64,000 nt of DNA, from the NCBI RefSeq assembly GCF_958295425.1, contig NC_081138.1:6188302-6252301 (forward strand), written 5' to 3'. This stretch comes from Solea solea. Taxonomy: Eukaryota > Chordata > Actinopteri > Pleuronectiformes > Soleidae. Positions 1-12,385 of the stretch are shown here, in pieces (within the stretch, counting starts at the first letter, position 1; every line of letters starts with the position of its first letter). Below the pieces are notes generated by a model that saw only the letters and a list, made by a program, of their open reading frames with translations, was not told where the DNA came from and searched no databases. Both the position numbers and the translations under genes were made by a program.

Positions 1-635
1 ACGTTCATGGAGTAGAGAGAAGACAGGAGGAGTGCGATCGCAAGCTGTTGCTCAGGTGTTTTCTTCGCCTTACCTGTTATGCGACTCAACCCACACTTAC
101 CCACTCTCAAACACGTGTTAATCAGGGACGGAAAACTGAACAGCACCACTAATAACACCCCACTGCACACTCTTCTCGTCACTGACACAGCTAGCGCAGT
201 CTAAACTGCAATGTAGCAGCCTCTGCACTGTGTTTTAACTAATCCACAACATCCAAAACATGTTCCCCAGGCATGTGAAAAGCTGAAAAGACCTGCCACT
301 CTTCAGTTTTGTGGTTGCCTCATAGCTCAACAGCTGTTGCACAGTAACAAGGGTTTGAGATAAATGTCTCTTCTAGTGCTAAAATTAAGAATCTTTGGGG
401 ATCCGGTAAAATTCTCTCCTGTTAGTCTCTGATGGTTTTGGCACAACCTCGATCCATCCTTGAACAGCCAGCGAGCATAGTTACCTGCGAGAGGGATGTA
501 ACCAAATAGTTGGGTGACATCATCTACTGGAAATCTATTAGAAGTCACTAATTCTGCACACACAACTAAACCTCTACTCCTATTTCTCTGTTATAAGGGA
601 TTAGAGTATATTTATTTGGTAGCGGTTTTCATCTT
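1..635. other. Unassigned non-coding sequence
   Basis: No coding region, RNA gene or repeat that I recognise. Short open frames on both strands have no domain-like pattern and no plausible codon bias. This could be intronic or intergenic host sequence, or repeats too decayed to name. Confidence 0.5.
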
Positions 636-639
636 CTTG

Positions 640-790
640 TTCTTCTTTCAGCTTCTCCCTTTAGGGGTCACCACAGGGGGATCATCTACATCCATGAACC
701 TTCTCTGTAGTCTTCCTGTTGTCCTCCTGACCGGCAGCGCCATTTTCAACGTCCTTTGCACCAGAAGTGCCTCAGCCTTTTGTGCCTCGT
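640..790 (-). mobile_element. RTE-like LINE ORF2 C-terminal remnant
   Basis: Read on the minus strand, the segment encodes LPVRRTTGRLQRRFMDV and soon reaches a stop in sequence derived from the usual gtggcgacccctgaagggag end. That pattern, a GRPKRRFMDV-like stretch followed by a short untranslated tail, is what I know from the 3' ends of a very common fish non-LTR retrotransposon. The block normally lying between the FMDV motif and the tail is missing, so the copy is internally deleted and inactive. The RTE/Rex3-like clade assignment is from memory. Confidence 0.55.
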
Positions 791-799
791 ATGATCATT

Positions 800-2520
800 T
801 ATGTCATAATTTTTGAAGTGCATTTTATCGAATTTACTCAATAATAAAAAATTGACTCCAGCATTTAGCTTTGCAGGGCGGGGCATAAATGCAAGAGCTG
901 GGCTCAAGTTAAATATTCTTCATCAACTGAACAGTTAAGAGTCCCTTTGTGCGCCGTATCCCAAATTCAACAACTAATAATACTGTAATGAAGTCTTGTT
1001 TTAAATTAGCATTAAATTAGCATCTAAGCTTTCACTCAGCAGTGAAAAAGGTCCCCTCGACTGCCTTTGCCATTGTTTAGTATTAACCATGGATTACACT
1101 TTTGCCCTCCCATCTGGTCTTTTAATAAAGCCATGTAATGAGAAACTGTTTCCCAAGAGTGTGCAGTAGTGCCTTATGCCCTATGCCCTCTGATGTTTTT
1201 ATGTTCCCCTATATTGGATTTGCAGGTTTTGCTCTAGGTACTGTTTGGCAGTACAGTACAGAATTGTGTGTCTTTAATTCTAATTGTGTCCTGTGGATTG
1301 AACTGTGTTGCACTAGAGTTACACAGCTGGTAGAACCTTTTGTGTATCCTCTCTAATCCGTTGTGTAGACTATAGGTACATTCAAATGGTATAAGAACAC
1401 AATGGCTTTATTCCACAAGAACAATTCTATTCTTCTGAAGCCACGTTTAGCAGCTTTTACGTGTGCTTCCTTTCCAATGTTGTGCTAGTTTGCACGACAT
1501 CTGACAATGACGATAAGAATAAGGCAGCTGAATAAACAGAAAGGAGGATGAGGAGCTGATTTAGAGGGAATCTGTTGATAATGAATTCCCCAAAAAAAAG
1601 TGTCCATAATTTTACTGCTCAATTGGCCTTGCAGCAGCTTGGGATGTAGCATTTACTGGCTCCACCAGATGGAAACCTAATGAGGCTTTTTTTTTTTTTT
1701 TTTTCACGGAACAATACACAGATGGAGACAATATACTCTATGTGTTCACACTATCACGAGCTAATATTGCCTTTTCTGAATGCACGACCCATAAAGTATA
1801 GCACAAAGAGACCGAGAAACACTACTTCTAAATAAAACTAATACAGGGGGAAGCTATAATATTTACAGTATATGCTAATCGTCGATAGTGGCTTTAGGTC
1901 TACATAACAAGGATCTTACACTATATATTCCTATTTGGTATTAACATCCATAACTGATCCAATCACATGTGGACAGCACAAATACTGCACACTCCTAATC
2001 CATTTTTAGCATGTCACATGTCATAGCACTTTTCCACGATGATGAGCACGACTCAGTTCTACGCGACTCTACTTGCTTTGGGTATCAGACATGTAGTTTT
2101 CCATTCCTTAATAGTATCACTAATGGAAAAAAACAACAACAAAAAAGAGTATAGAGTCCAGACGAGTACTGCTAGAACACTATCATGGAAAAGCCCAGTA
2201 ATTGCCCATTGCCACAGTATCAACACTGATATTTGGTGTTTCAACAGCAAGAGTTGTGCTGTGATTTACACAGCTCTACCCACACTGTTGTCTTTTTTTG
2301 TGTGTGTTTTTGATTTTTGAGGAAACAGAAAAAACAGAAAGTCTCACAAAAGTCTTGAAATATGACATTAAACTTCATACGCTTGATAAGTTGAAAGGAT
2401 AGATGCAAATGAGTGCCGTAGAAATTGTTTTCCTGAATAAAAGAGGATGTTTACGCCGAAGCATTAAGATTGTCCGTCATTGGGAATAAGGGCCTGATTG
2501 AACAACCTGAATACAATACT
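800..2520. other. Unassigned A/T-rich sequence with a poly-T tract
   Basis: No gene or named element is visible. A T-run of about 18 bases sits near 1687-1704 and an A-run near 1591. The open frames here (up to 93 codons) are short, hydrophobic or T-rich translations typical of chance ORFs. Confidence 0.5.
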
Positions 2521-2521
2521 T

Positions 2522-2572
2522 ATAGGTGTGGCCAAATACCTTTGTCCATATACAGTAGTGTGTCAATAACTA
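2522..2572. mobile_element. Possible DNA-transposon terminal fragment
   Basis: The motif ggtgtggccaaatacctttg followed by tccatatacagtagtgt resembles the terminal repeat of a widespread fish DNA transposon (consensus of the type gtgtccacatacttttggccatatagtgta). Only one end is present and I see no partner nearby, so this is a weak call. Confidence 0.25.
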
Positions 2573-2704
2573 TTGGCGCTCTTTATTTATGTCATCAATT
2601 TGTGCCTTCTTGACCTTCTGGTGAGACACAGACTTTGCAGCTGGCTACTGCTTATCTCGGTAAACTAACTGTAAATATTCACTTTTCAACACTTGATATT
2701 AGAT

Positions 2705-2800
2705 AAATGTAGAGCTGCACCTAATATCTCATAATCAATTCATCTGTCTGTTATTTTCCCAATCAAAATGTCAATTGGTGTTTCCCAAACTTCCAATTGA
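2705..2800 (+). mobile_element. Degraded hAT-like interspersed repeat
   Basis: The order of motifs gagctgcacctaa, cataatcaattcatctgtc, ttattttcccaatcaa and ggtgtttcccaaac follows a very common fish repeat whose consensus reads roughly ggctgcaactaa, cataatcgattaatctgtcg, tattttctcgattaa and ggtgtttcccaaa. The copy is heavily mutated and fades into A/T-rich sequence downstream. Assignment to a hAT-type DNA transposon is from memory. Confidence 0.5.
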
Positions 2801-3484
2801 TTACTGTTTTTAATTAATTGAGTAGATATTGTAGATAAAATATATATCCTGTTTTTAGCTTTAACATCTCCTTTTTCTAAATATTGAAATGAATCACAAA
2901 CACTTAATACTTAAAGTTTAAGTTTAATACTTAGTTTCATTGATATACTTGTAATATATTTTATAAACAGAATATAAAACACATTAATTACTTCTAAATA
3001 ATAAAAGTAAATGCTTAAACAGGGGCTGTGTAACAGCTGCTCATAAAGTTTCAGTATTTATCATGCCTGTAAGGTCTTTGTAACACAAAGAAACAGTTAA
3101 ATATTATAGTTTTAAGGTGTTTTTCTTTCTTTCTTTTTTTTTAAGTTAAGTTTTTGATACTTTTTCCAGTAGAAGTAAAAGCATTAATGAGGAGACCACC
3201 TCTGTCTGCACAAATACAACCTTTCCTCATTAGTGGTACAGTAGGGAGAGCTGTGTTTGCATCTTGCATCACTAAACATCATTCCACAAGCTCTTTTTAT
3301 TGTGTATTTACTCTTTTATTATTATTGTTTTATTGCAAATCTAAAGGTGTCCTAATGCTATTTTCTCTTAGCAGTGTTAGCAGTCAGTTAGTTTGTCTCT
3401 AACTGGGTTAACCAACTTCATGGCACAGCGGGATGTGGCTCAGTTTAATGACACATGAAACAAGCTTTTCCTGACTGCAATGAA

Positions 3485-3488
<4 letters not shown>
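2800..3488. other. Unassigned, strongly A/T-rich
   Basis: Mostly A/T-rich sequence with a pyrimidine tract at about 3124-3143. No coding potential or recognisable repeat boundary was seen. Confidence 0.45.

Positions 3489-3518
<30 letters not shown>
3489..3518 (+). repeat. (CA)n microsatellite
   Basis: About 15 uninterrupted AC dinucleotides. It is a simple tandem repeat likely to be length-polymorphic. Confidence 0.95.
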
Positions 3519-3519
<1 letters not shown>

Positions 3520-3521
<2 letters not shown>

Positions 3522-4430
3522 TGACAGGAGTCAGATGCACACAACAGTGTTCCTTCAGCTTAGTGGGATTGATAAACCGTCTTTGGCATGCGATAATCCA
3601 GGGGCGAATAAGAGCATCAACATTAAATAATTGCAGATTATAAAAAAATATTTGACAGCAGTATTTAAAAAAGGGGGTGGGGTAAAATTTGCAGTGTCTC
3701 TGAACAAAGGTCTGATGGTTAAGTGGGTTCCTATATTGAAAGTTTGGGAAATACTGCCCTACACTACAAAAGCATCACTGTCATCACATCAAAAGGTTCT
3801 GTTGTTTTCACAGTATTAATACTGTATTCGCTACACAGTCTTTTGTTGGTCTACGTGCAGTATATTACTGCAGATTTGTTGATGTTTCAGCATCAAAGCG
3901 CGGGAAATATTCCTTGGCTCGTCTGTATTCCAGTTTGGAACCTTTGGTGTTACCAGGAGGTGCAGCTCCTGTTGTACGCAGTCGTGGAAAGCCTCCTGCG
4001 CTCTGGGATCTGTTCATGATTTGGAAACCTGTCAGTTCAGGCAAAAGCCCAAATTAACAGATTTTTTAAAAAAAAGACAGCAATGACAATTATGAGAGTC
4101 CATCAACACGCAGTCTTCAGACATTTTTCAGACACTTTCTAATTAACCATATTCGGAATTTTTTTTTAGACCCACACCATGTCCTTCAACCACATTATCA
4201 GCTCCTGTCACCGGGCAGACAGTACAGAGTCCCCTAAACAAACACAGCTCCTGTTCTTTGAAGCCGTCAACACCACAAAGGCATGTAGATGCCTTGTTAA
4301 TTTGTATTGCTGTGCATCATGTCGATATGCAATTGATGTCTTTGTTGTTTTATTATTGCCTTTGGAAACACTTTGGATGTATGCACCGTTTTCATGCCGC
4401 AGACTGTCAACAGGAACGGAAATTTCCATG
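3520..4430. other. Unassigned sequence
   Basis: No gene or known element recognised. The open frames here are short and overlap on opposite strands without domain-like content. Confidence 0.45.
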
Positions 4431-4905
4431 GTCCCTCCTCTCCTGTCCTGTTCCATTCTATCCTGTCCTATCCTCTTGAAGATAGAAGAGGATTGGACCT
4501 GTCTCCTATCCAGCCCGATAACATTCATGCTATTTTCTATCCTATGCTGTCCTATCCTTTCCTAACCTCTCCTGTCCAGTCCTCTTTCATCCTGTTCCAC
4601 CCTATTCTATCCTGTCTTGTCCTATTGTATCCTAACCTATGCTCTACAACCCCGTTTTCTAGATTCTGTCCTATATTCTGTCCTGTCCTACACTATTATA
4701 CTATGCTAACCTGTTCTCTACTATCTATATTATATATTTTGTCCTATATTCGGTCATACCTCTACTATCCTACTCCCCTATCCTTACCTATTCTGTCTTA
4801 TTCTATCCTATCATGTCAAAACTAATACACTACGCTAACCTACAGTATGTTCTATGATGCTGTATTCATGCCCTTACCTCTACGCTCCTATACTAGCCTA
4901 TCCAA
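4431..4905 (+). repeat. Degenerate TCCTA/TCCTG pentamer satellite
   Basis: Units such as tcctg, tccta, ttcta and cctat recur in approximate 5-bp register over about 470 bp, with a less regular interruption at about 4480-4535. Because 5 and 3 share no factor, long stop-free frames arise, and chance open frames of up to 150 codons run through it. Their translations are low-complexity (Leu/Ser/Pro/Cys/Tyr), so they should not be read as a protein. Confidence 0.85.
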
Positions 4906-5450
4906 TTGCTATATGGGTCTTAACTGCTGGGCTACTTCCCATCTTCCATTTCTCACCATCCACACGTGCTCATATCCAATTAATTCATGTTACTAACTCT
5001 GCATCTTCTCTCTCATTCCCACTCTCTTCCTGTTGCGTTCAGCAGGGAAATCTTCTGCCTCAAGAGTTGTGGCGTCAGGATCTGTGACTGCAGGTCACCT
5101 TCTGCTCCTGTGATCCTGCTCGACACCCTCGATTATTATAACCCCTTGTCTTTTTCTTCTGATAATTACAATCTGTTTCATTGTGGAGCTCGTATTTTAC
5201 TTAAAGTGTGTATGTGATTTGCTGGTACTGTGTGCTCAGACAGTCAGACAGTCTTTTCATCATCTTTATAAATCTTTTTCTTCTTAAAACAGCACCACAC
5301 CTCCTTAGGTAACTTCTGTTCTCTACTTTGACCTTTTTATTTTTTCATCATATTTCCCCATCTTAATACAAACACAAACCAGAACAGCCTTTGTGTAGTT
5401 CCCCATCCACATGTCCACAAGTGCATGGAACCAAAAACAAAGAGCAGTTG
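4906..5450. other. Unassigned sequence
   Basis: No gene or repeat recognised. Pyrimidine-rich stretches continue from the neighbouring pentamer field and then fade. Confidence 0.4.
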
Positions 5451-6112
5451 AGAATCTAAATCCCCTCTTCCGAGGCTAACTCATCCCAATGATTCTAAAA
5501 AATGCCAAGAAGTGGGCTGAGAATTGCATGTGAGAGAGTGGGGAGTAGTGCAAAGGCGGTTATTTGAGCCTCTAAATCGCTTACACCGCCCCCTAGAAGT
5601 GGTGGAGAGAGAAAGGCGACACAGCAACACCGATGTTTCTAAATTAGGGGGAGGAGTCTGGGGTAACGAGCCTCGCACTGATTGGACAAGAGGGTGATAA
5701 AAGCTTGTAGCAGTGAATTAAAGTGGACGAAGAAAGCCAATGGCGACATTTTAATGCAGTAGCTAGTGTTTGATCAGAGAGGCAGTAGATGCCACTTCCA
5801 AGAGGCATGGCCAATGGACGCAGCTCAAAATACCTTGGTACAAAATTATGCAGAAAACAGAAAATGTATTCAAAAACATGCTTGTTGTAGTTTTCTAAGA
5901 GTGATGACTATCTAGAAATGGCATCAAACAACCTTTCCTGGGGGAGCACCTTGAAAAAAGCCCCTTAAATGGAAGCAAATTTGAAGGCCATGTTAGATGT
6001 ATACAAAAACACACTCAGCTGGGTTCACCAAAGCTATATAATTTGAATACTTGCATACTAAACTGTGAAGAATTGCACCTGGATCAGCCAATAGCATTAC
6101 TAGATATAACAT
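5451..6112 (+). repeat. Family A interspersed repeat, copy 1 (longest)
   Basis: This block shares an ordered series of motifs with segments at 31251, 41102 and 51508: ctaaatccc, gaggctaact, a gtgggctgaga-type stretch, a G/A-rich gagtgaggg-like stretch, gagcctctaaatcgct, ggagagagaaaggcgacaca, ggaggagtctggg and gcactgattggacaag. About 365 bp later, at 6057-6105, it contains ctaaactgtgaagaattgca, which the 52531-52585 segment of copy 4 also has. It has no coding potential. I see no terminal inverted repeats or poly-A/oligomer tail, so I cannot assign a class. Confidence 0.7.
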
Positions 6113-6114
6113 AT

Positions 6115-8380
6115 ACACTGATTTACAGCTGAAAATAATGTTTTTGAGGTTTCGTTTCACTTTTGTTGCAGTTGAGAGTTGTGTATTTTCATTTTTCACT
6201 TACCAACACAATGTACACAAAGACCCATTACTGTCAGTGTGAAATGCCTCAGCAGTGCACCCATCATAGTTATCGGTGTTCGACTCTGCGTGGTAGCGGA
6301 GCTTAGTGTTTAAATGTTCTGAAGAATGCTCTTGTACATGGGCATTATTGTTAAGACAAATTGATTTTTAAAAGAGGACGGCAGCCATTCCAGAGCGAAG
6401 GAAGGTGTTCTATATTGTATAACAAACAGTTTACAGGATTTGCCAAGTGGAATATAGAAACCTACGAAGAGCAAACAGATACAATAAACTTAAGATGGTG
6501 AGTGGATGAAGTACTTCATGCAGTCAAAATTGGTTTCATGGTATGAATCACATGTATGGAATGTGCATCCTCTTACATCAACTGCACCAGTAACAGTATA
6601 TTGATACTAGCATTGTTCACATCGTCACAAAAGCTAAACTTGCAAACAAATATTTATAGAAAACAAATAAAAAGCTCCACACCAACAGTAACTTTCACTG
6701 GACCCAAACTGCCAGTTAAAGAAAATAAGTAGTTTATCCATCCCACAACAAAGTGTACTAAATTAGCATGAACCTTTTAACCCGAAAGCTAATTAGGAAT
6801 AATCACAACATATTAAAAATGCAAATGTATCAAAACACTCCATGTCATTAAAGAGGGGATGTAATAGCTGTCAACACGACAGTGATGTTATGAGTTGCTG
6901 TTGTTTTGGTACACCACTGAAAATATGCAAGAAAAAAAAAATTGATTTACAACACTAAGAGAAAACACTGATTGCTGTTGTGTGTTCCCACACTTGAATA
7001 TTAATGCAATTTTACCCAGTTACGTGGGTGGGCAGCTCAAATGTTAATTCAGAGGCTGTGACATTAGAAAAGTAGTACAGTGAGGTGGCCTTTTCCTTTA
7101 TAGCGTGGATTTACAGTATACAGTAAATATGCATATTTGCGAGACGCAAGAATGGTTTTTAAAGACACTGTGCATCTAAATGTTCAGCTATTTGTTAATA
7201 TGGTGTTTTTTTTCCCTTGTTTCACACGTTTATGAGCTTGTATGTGCGTGTGTTGGGGTTCATGCGTTTTTTGAGAACACTTTGAATCAAATAAATTGTA
7301 ACAAAGCTATGATCATCTATATGGTAAAGGTATGGGCCATTTTTAGCTGGTTTTATCAACTGTGTGAATGGAGATTATACTTGAGTTTTTCCACCTGGGA
7401 TGTGTAATACTAATAGTACAAAAAACTAATAGTATAATAATCAAGAGCTTGACAAAAAGGCATTGAGGATGGCCCCATCTATAAATATGGCAAACCAGTA
7501 TTAGATAAGACACTTTGAATTACAGTACTTTAACAATATGGTAATAACTTGTCAGTAATTTTATTGTAATACTATTTGAATTTCTATAGTATCATCAAAA
7601 TGTTTTTTTTTTTTTAAATAAGTACCATATTATTGGCATGTTGCTACTGTCCTGTAAAGTGTTACCCATGATGCTATATCCTTAAACACAAATCTTACTA
7701 GAAATGATTATTTACTACAAATTATTACTAGTTAGTATTTAAAGTTATTAATATCAGGTTCATTATTAATATCAGATTTAGATCATGTTAAATGTTCCGT
7801 TACTCAGATATTACTTTGTAAAAGACACTGTAATGGTACTGTAACACTATTACCATTGTTATCACCGAGCAGGACATGAGAAATAAGGTGCTATTCACTA
7901 TAATATTACATCCCTATTACAGAATTGTTACCATACTATTAGCCATGTTGTTGAGTTACCAGAACTCGAAAGACTTACAACCTAGAGCAGCAATTTCCAA
8001 TCCTAAGAATGCATTGGCACATTTTAATTCTCATAAAAACCCCATTTAAATCACAACCCTGATCAACACTCTGCAGACAAGTATTTTCATACATATTACT
8101 TTCTTAATGAACGGGCAGAAAATAATATTTGAACGTTCCATGTGGGGGGCACAAGACTGAAATCTACCAAATATAATTTTTTTATTATTTTTTATTAATT
8201 ATTTATTTTTAATTACCTCTCATGGCCCACCTGCAGTACCCTCACAGCCCTCTGGGGGAGCGCTGGCATATCTATGGTAAAAAAAAAATAAAAAATAGAT
8301 ATCAGTATATATTGTAAGCAGTCCAAGGCTAGCACTTTAAAGTGGAACAGCGTTTTGATCATTTGGTCCAGATGAGAGAT
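6115..8380. other. Unassigned A/T-rich sequence
   Basis: No gene, RNA or named element recognised in about 2.3 kb. Long A/T homopolymer stretches occur, for example at 7601-7615. The 7500-7930 block is dominated by repeated short words such as ttaccat, taatac and gtaat, giving it a weakly repetitive texture. Confidence 0.45.
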
Positions 8381-8387
8381 CTAGACT

Positions 8388-8446
8388 ATGTTCACACTCA
8401 CCCAAAGACCAGGTTTAACAACACTAAATGAGGCTAGTGTGAACGC
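8388..8446. repeat. Short inverted-repeat block, possible MITE relic
   Basis: Perfect 9-bp inverted arms gttcacact (8390-8398) and agtgtgaac (8436-8444) enclose 37 bp. The right arm continues gcaccctaa, a phrase common at ends of fish non-autonomous DNA elements. It may be a deletion derivative, and chance cannot be excluded at this arm length. Confidence 0.35.
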
Positions 8447-8449
8447 ACC

Positions 8450-11400
8450 CTAAGACGGGTGCTGCTTCGGCTCGACTGTCACTAATTAATTCTCGCAGGT
8501 CAGAGCTTTTAAGTGCATGGGCCCTGTTTTAACAATTTAAGCAAAGTACATGCACATATTAAGGAGTTAGCTGACAGGACAAAAAAAGAAAAGGGCTGAT
8601 GTGCAGGTGTGGTTCAACAGGGCCGTACTTAGTCTCATAATTAATCATGAGTGTGATTTGGGTACATCGTGTGATAATCTAATTAAAGTGCCATCTCCCA
8701 TTTCCTTTCCTTTGGCACATTGATATAATGAGAGCGGTCCCTTTTTTTTTTCATTTAATTTGTATTTGTTCCAATCATGCAGCGCACAACTACATTAGGA
8801 TTCGCAAATCTGTTTTGTTTATTCAATTAAAAATAGGTTTTGTTTTCTCCTCTTTATTTTACGATTTAACACTTTCTCACCCCCATGTGTGAAATCTCTA
8901 AAGACGGGACGCATTCTTGTGATATCTAGCGTCTATTCAGACGGACTGTAATTACTTTTTATTGACAGTTTGTGAAACTGTCAAACAATCTTGCATTGTC
9001 ACTTACAGGCAACAAAGGAAATGGAATGGTGAGCTGAACAACACTGGAACTGCTAAGTACAAGGGTGAACAACCCATATAAGTGAGACACAGTATATTTG
9101 TGCAATATGAAGCATCAGAAATGACTAAGTAACTAAGTTCATAGACTCCCCATTCAAACTTCAAAATGTTAAAATAAATGCAAACATTATTTTTCTATTT
9201 GGACTATTTCATAATTTACACAATTTCCATTTTTTTTTTTTCGCAGTTAAAATTCATTGAAAACAAAAATATATCTTTTCGTAAGTTCCACACACTTAGA
9301 GGTAGAAAATTCAATCTACAAAATGTTCAGCTCAGTTCAAGCATTATTCATGTTTCATGCTTTACTTTTTTAAAAAAGATGCATATTTCATTCAAATGAA
9401 TTGAAATACACTTGAAACACTCAACATACTGGTTCCATGTACTTTAAGCACAGAGACTTCTTTCAAAACTAAAAAATGTTCACAAAGAGTCAGACGTTCA
9501 TCCCTCACTTTTTCACAGTTACAGTTAAAAATTCATGGACTTTTCAGCTTTGACACCAATTTACTTTGGTGTGTGTTGTCTGAAGTGGATGACCCTAGCT
9601 TATTCAACAACAACAAAAAAAGTCATCATCTGGGTCTCTAGTTCCCAAATTTCATTGTCATATTCTACCAGAATAGATACATTTGTTTCATACAACGTGA
9701 CAACCAAAGTGCAGCAACTTATAGAATTCGAAGTGTGTCTCTCCGAATGAGAGGAGACCGTCCAGCTTCTCCATAGAGCACAATATAAACTGACCTCTTC
9801 CACTCTTGGGCAAAAAAACAATAGTCCCCAATTTTAAAGCCGCCATTTCTCATTTGCCATTTGTGACTCTATCTCCACAAAACCTGCATCAGGGTCTTCA
9901 GCCACGCCTTGTGACTCTCACAGTGAAGACGTATGAGCAATACAAACTACAGTCTTTGCTTTACTATGAGAATGGTGGTCTCCATTAGCAGTTGCAGATA
10001 CAGCACATAGAGATTAAGATAATTTAGTACTTACATCTTCCCCTTCAATGTTATTGTGTAACACTGGCTTGTTGTACATGACAATAAACATATTCTATTT
10101 TGTTTGTGAGGCATTAACTTTCACTTTTACAGGTTTGTTTGACATCAAAGACACAAGGAGGGGGAGAGCCCATAGCCATTGCTGCTAAGCTAACATCTAG
10201 GCTATTAACGATATATAGTCCGGGCAGTGGAAAAGCAGAAATATCGTCAAAATGATTGTATTTTGACAAAAACTATCATACACACGATCAACAACTTGCA
10301 AAAGTGCCAGGATACTACAGCAAAACTATTAACATAGTAGTTTTGTCATTTGAATAGAAGGCGACTATTCATTGCTTCACAAATTAAACGGTCTTACCCT
10401 TCAAAATAAAAGCCAAAACATCTACACACTGCACCAGTGCTTTTTACGGACGGATGCAACTCAGAGCTGTGAAAAGGCATCTGAGTAAAAACAAAATCTT
10501 TTACATGACTATTCACACAAGTCCCAAATTATACATTAAGGCGATTAATGCCTACTGCAAACATACAGAAAATAATACCATACTACAGAATAATTACAAT
10601 TTCATCTATTTGCTTAAGTAAAAGGAACTGACAGCTGCTGCTCCAAATTTGCATGCTGCTATAGCGAGGCGTGTACAAACAGGTTTTTTTTTTTGATTGA
10701 TTGTTTTTTTTTACTTTACCCACATGCTACTGATGTGATTGGCTGGCATGAGACCTCAAAACTGGTTAGTTGGCCTCAAATCACAAGATCACTAGACCGA
10801 ATACGGCCATATTTTGCAACTTTTCTTAACTTTTTCTTAACATTCAGGCATCCAATTCTCATACATACTCATTTAGTGCAGCATGCCAGATTGGCTTCAC
10901 CTCAGACAGAAGGCAGCAATCCCGCTGCATTTTCTTCAGAAATTGCCTTTTCTAGTTATTATTATTGTTAATAGGTGTACTTGTTGACTTGGACTTTGGG
11001 TTCAATAAAAGCACTCCTGATTCCTGGGCTAAAAAAAACAGATTCAAGTGGATTATGGAAGGGACTGACCCACTAAGTTGATGCTGTGGCTGCTGATTGT
11101 ATTGCTGGTCTGTTTCAAAGGTCAATACCTGTGTCCGTGGTGTCACTGCTCTCAGACATTTTTTGTTTTGTCTGTTTTTCCTTTTTCTGGCCTGAGCAGC
11201 CTTCTTCTTGGGGTGAGATGTGACGTCTCAGTCTTTAAGTGCACGAGTGACAAACTGCTTACATTTCATGCCTGATTATGCTCACATCTCAGGAGATGTT
11301 GTAAGATGGATTTAAATTTAGAAAACAAAAAAGCGGGTATTGTGGGGTTATAGATGGCTTTTGCTCTTCCAAATGGGATGAGAAATCTGCAGGAAAAAAA

Positions 11401-12385
11401 AAAAACAATAGTACACATATCAATCATGTCATGTGTCAAATGGGCAGATCACTGATTTATTTTTATGGCCTTGAGTGAATTTTATTTTGTTTGTCATTTG
11501 TTTTGAGGCAGCAATTCAATCTCTACTTTTTCTGACATGACACTGCTAGATGAAGCAGAAAAAAAAAATACAAATTAATTACTGGGGCTAAAATTGAGGT
11601 ATTGCTATTGTTGTCAGGAACCCACGGGCCCTTCTCACTGTGACAAGTCAAAACGTCTGCTGTGAAAAAGACCTGTTTTGATTTAGAAAATGTCTCAGTT
11701 CAGTCTTCTGCTGAACCAACAAAGGAGAATTATAAAAAGTTCACGGCGCTAACCCAAAGCCACATGCACACGTTCCACATGCACAGCAGTATACTGTATA
11801 GTGATGGCAGCAAGCATGACAAAACTGAGGTCCCCACACGGCTCAGTTTTTTATTCAATACATATCATTTTGTATGGTTCACGGTTTCATTTCCAAGTGT
11901 CATGCATTTGACTTTCATGTGAACGAAACTCACAACTCTTCTACTGCTTTATCCTCCACCTGTGTCGACACAGTCCCTAAAAATCATACATATAAATATG
12001 TGTTCCCCAACAATGTGAACATGTAAAAGTAACTTCATCATGGTAATCTAAATTAAGTCTCAGTCTCATTTATCCAGTATTCCACACCTTCCCAATGATT
12101 CAAAATCAAAAACCAGACTCCTGATTATCATAATGCTCCGTGTCCACTAGAGTGCAGCTCGGGTCGCATGTTTCTGTCCAAACCTGTCCGAGCCTGAGAG
12201 AATATTGACCGAACTCAACCAGAACTCAACAGGTGACACATGCACTGACTGACTACCACGCAAGTGGTTGTCGTCTTAATTTATGGCAAGGAAGGAAGCG
12301 AGGGAGAAGGCAAAAGTGCAGTGTGGTGTGTCGGTGCACGGTCAGCAATGTGTGGGGCATCTTTCTGTCTGCGAGTGTGTGTGTG
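8450..12385. other. Unassigned sequence, 3.9 kb
   Basis: No gene or RNA gene recognised. A short phrase at about 8520-8545 (gggccctgttttaacaattt) resembles the start of the repeat noted at 61530. T-runs occur at 9228-9241 and 10685-10713, and an A-run at 11393-11405. The region may contain decayed repeats and host sequence that I cannot separate by eye. Confidence 0.4.

Noticed and set aside
4373..4825. 150-codon plus-strand open frame, the longest in the window
   Set aside because: It lies in a degenerate pentamer satellite. The translation is low-complexity Leu/Ser/Pro/Cys and the opposite strand is open too, so it is not a gene.
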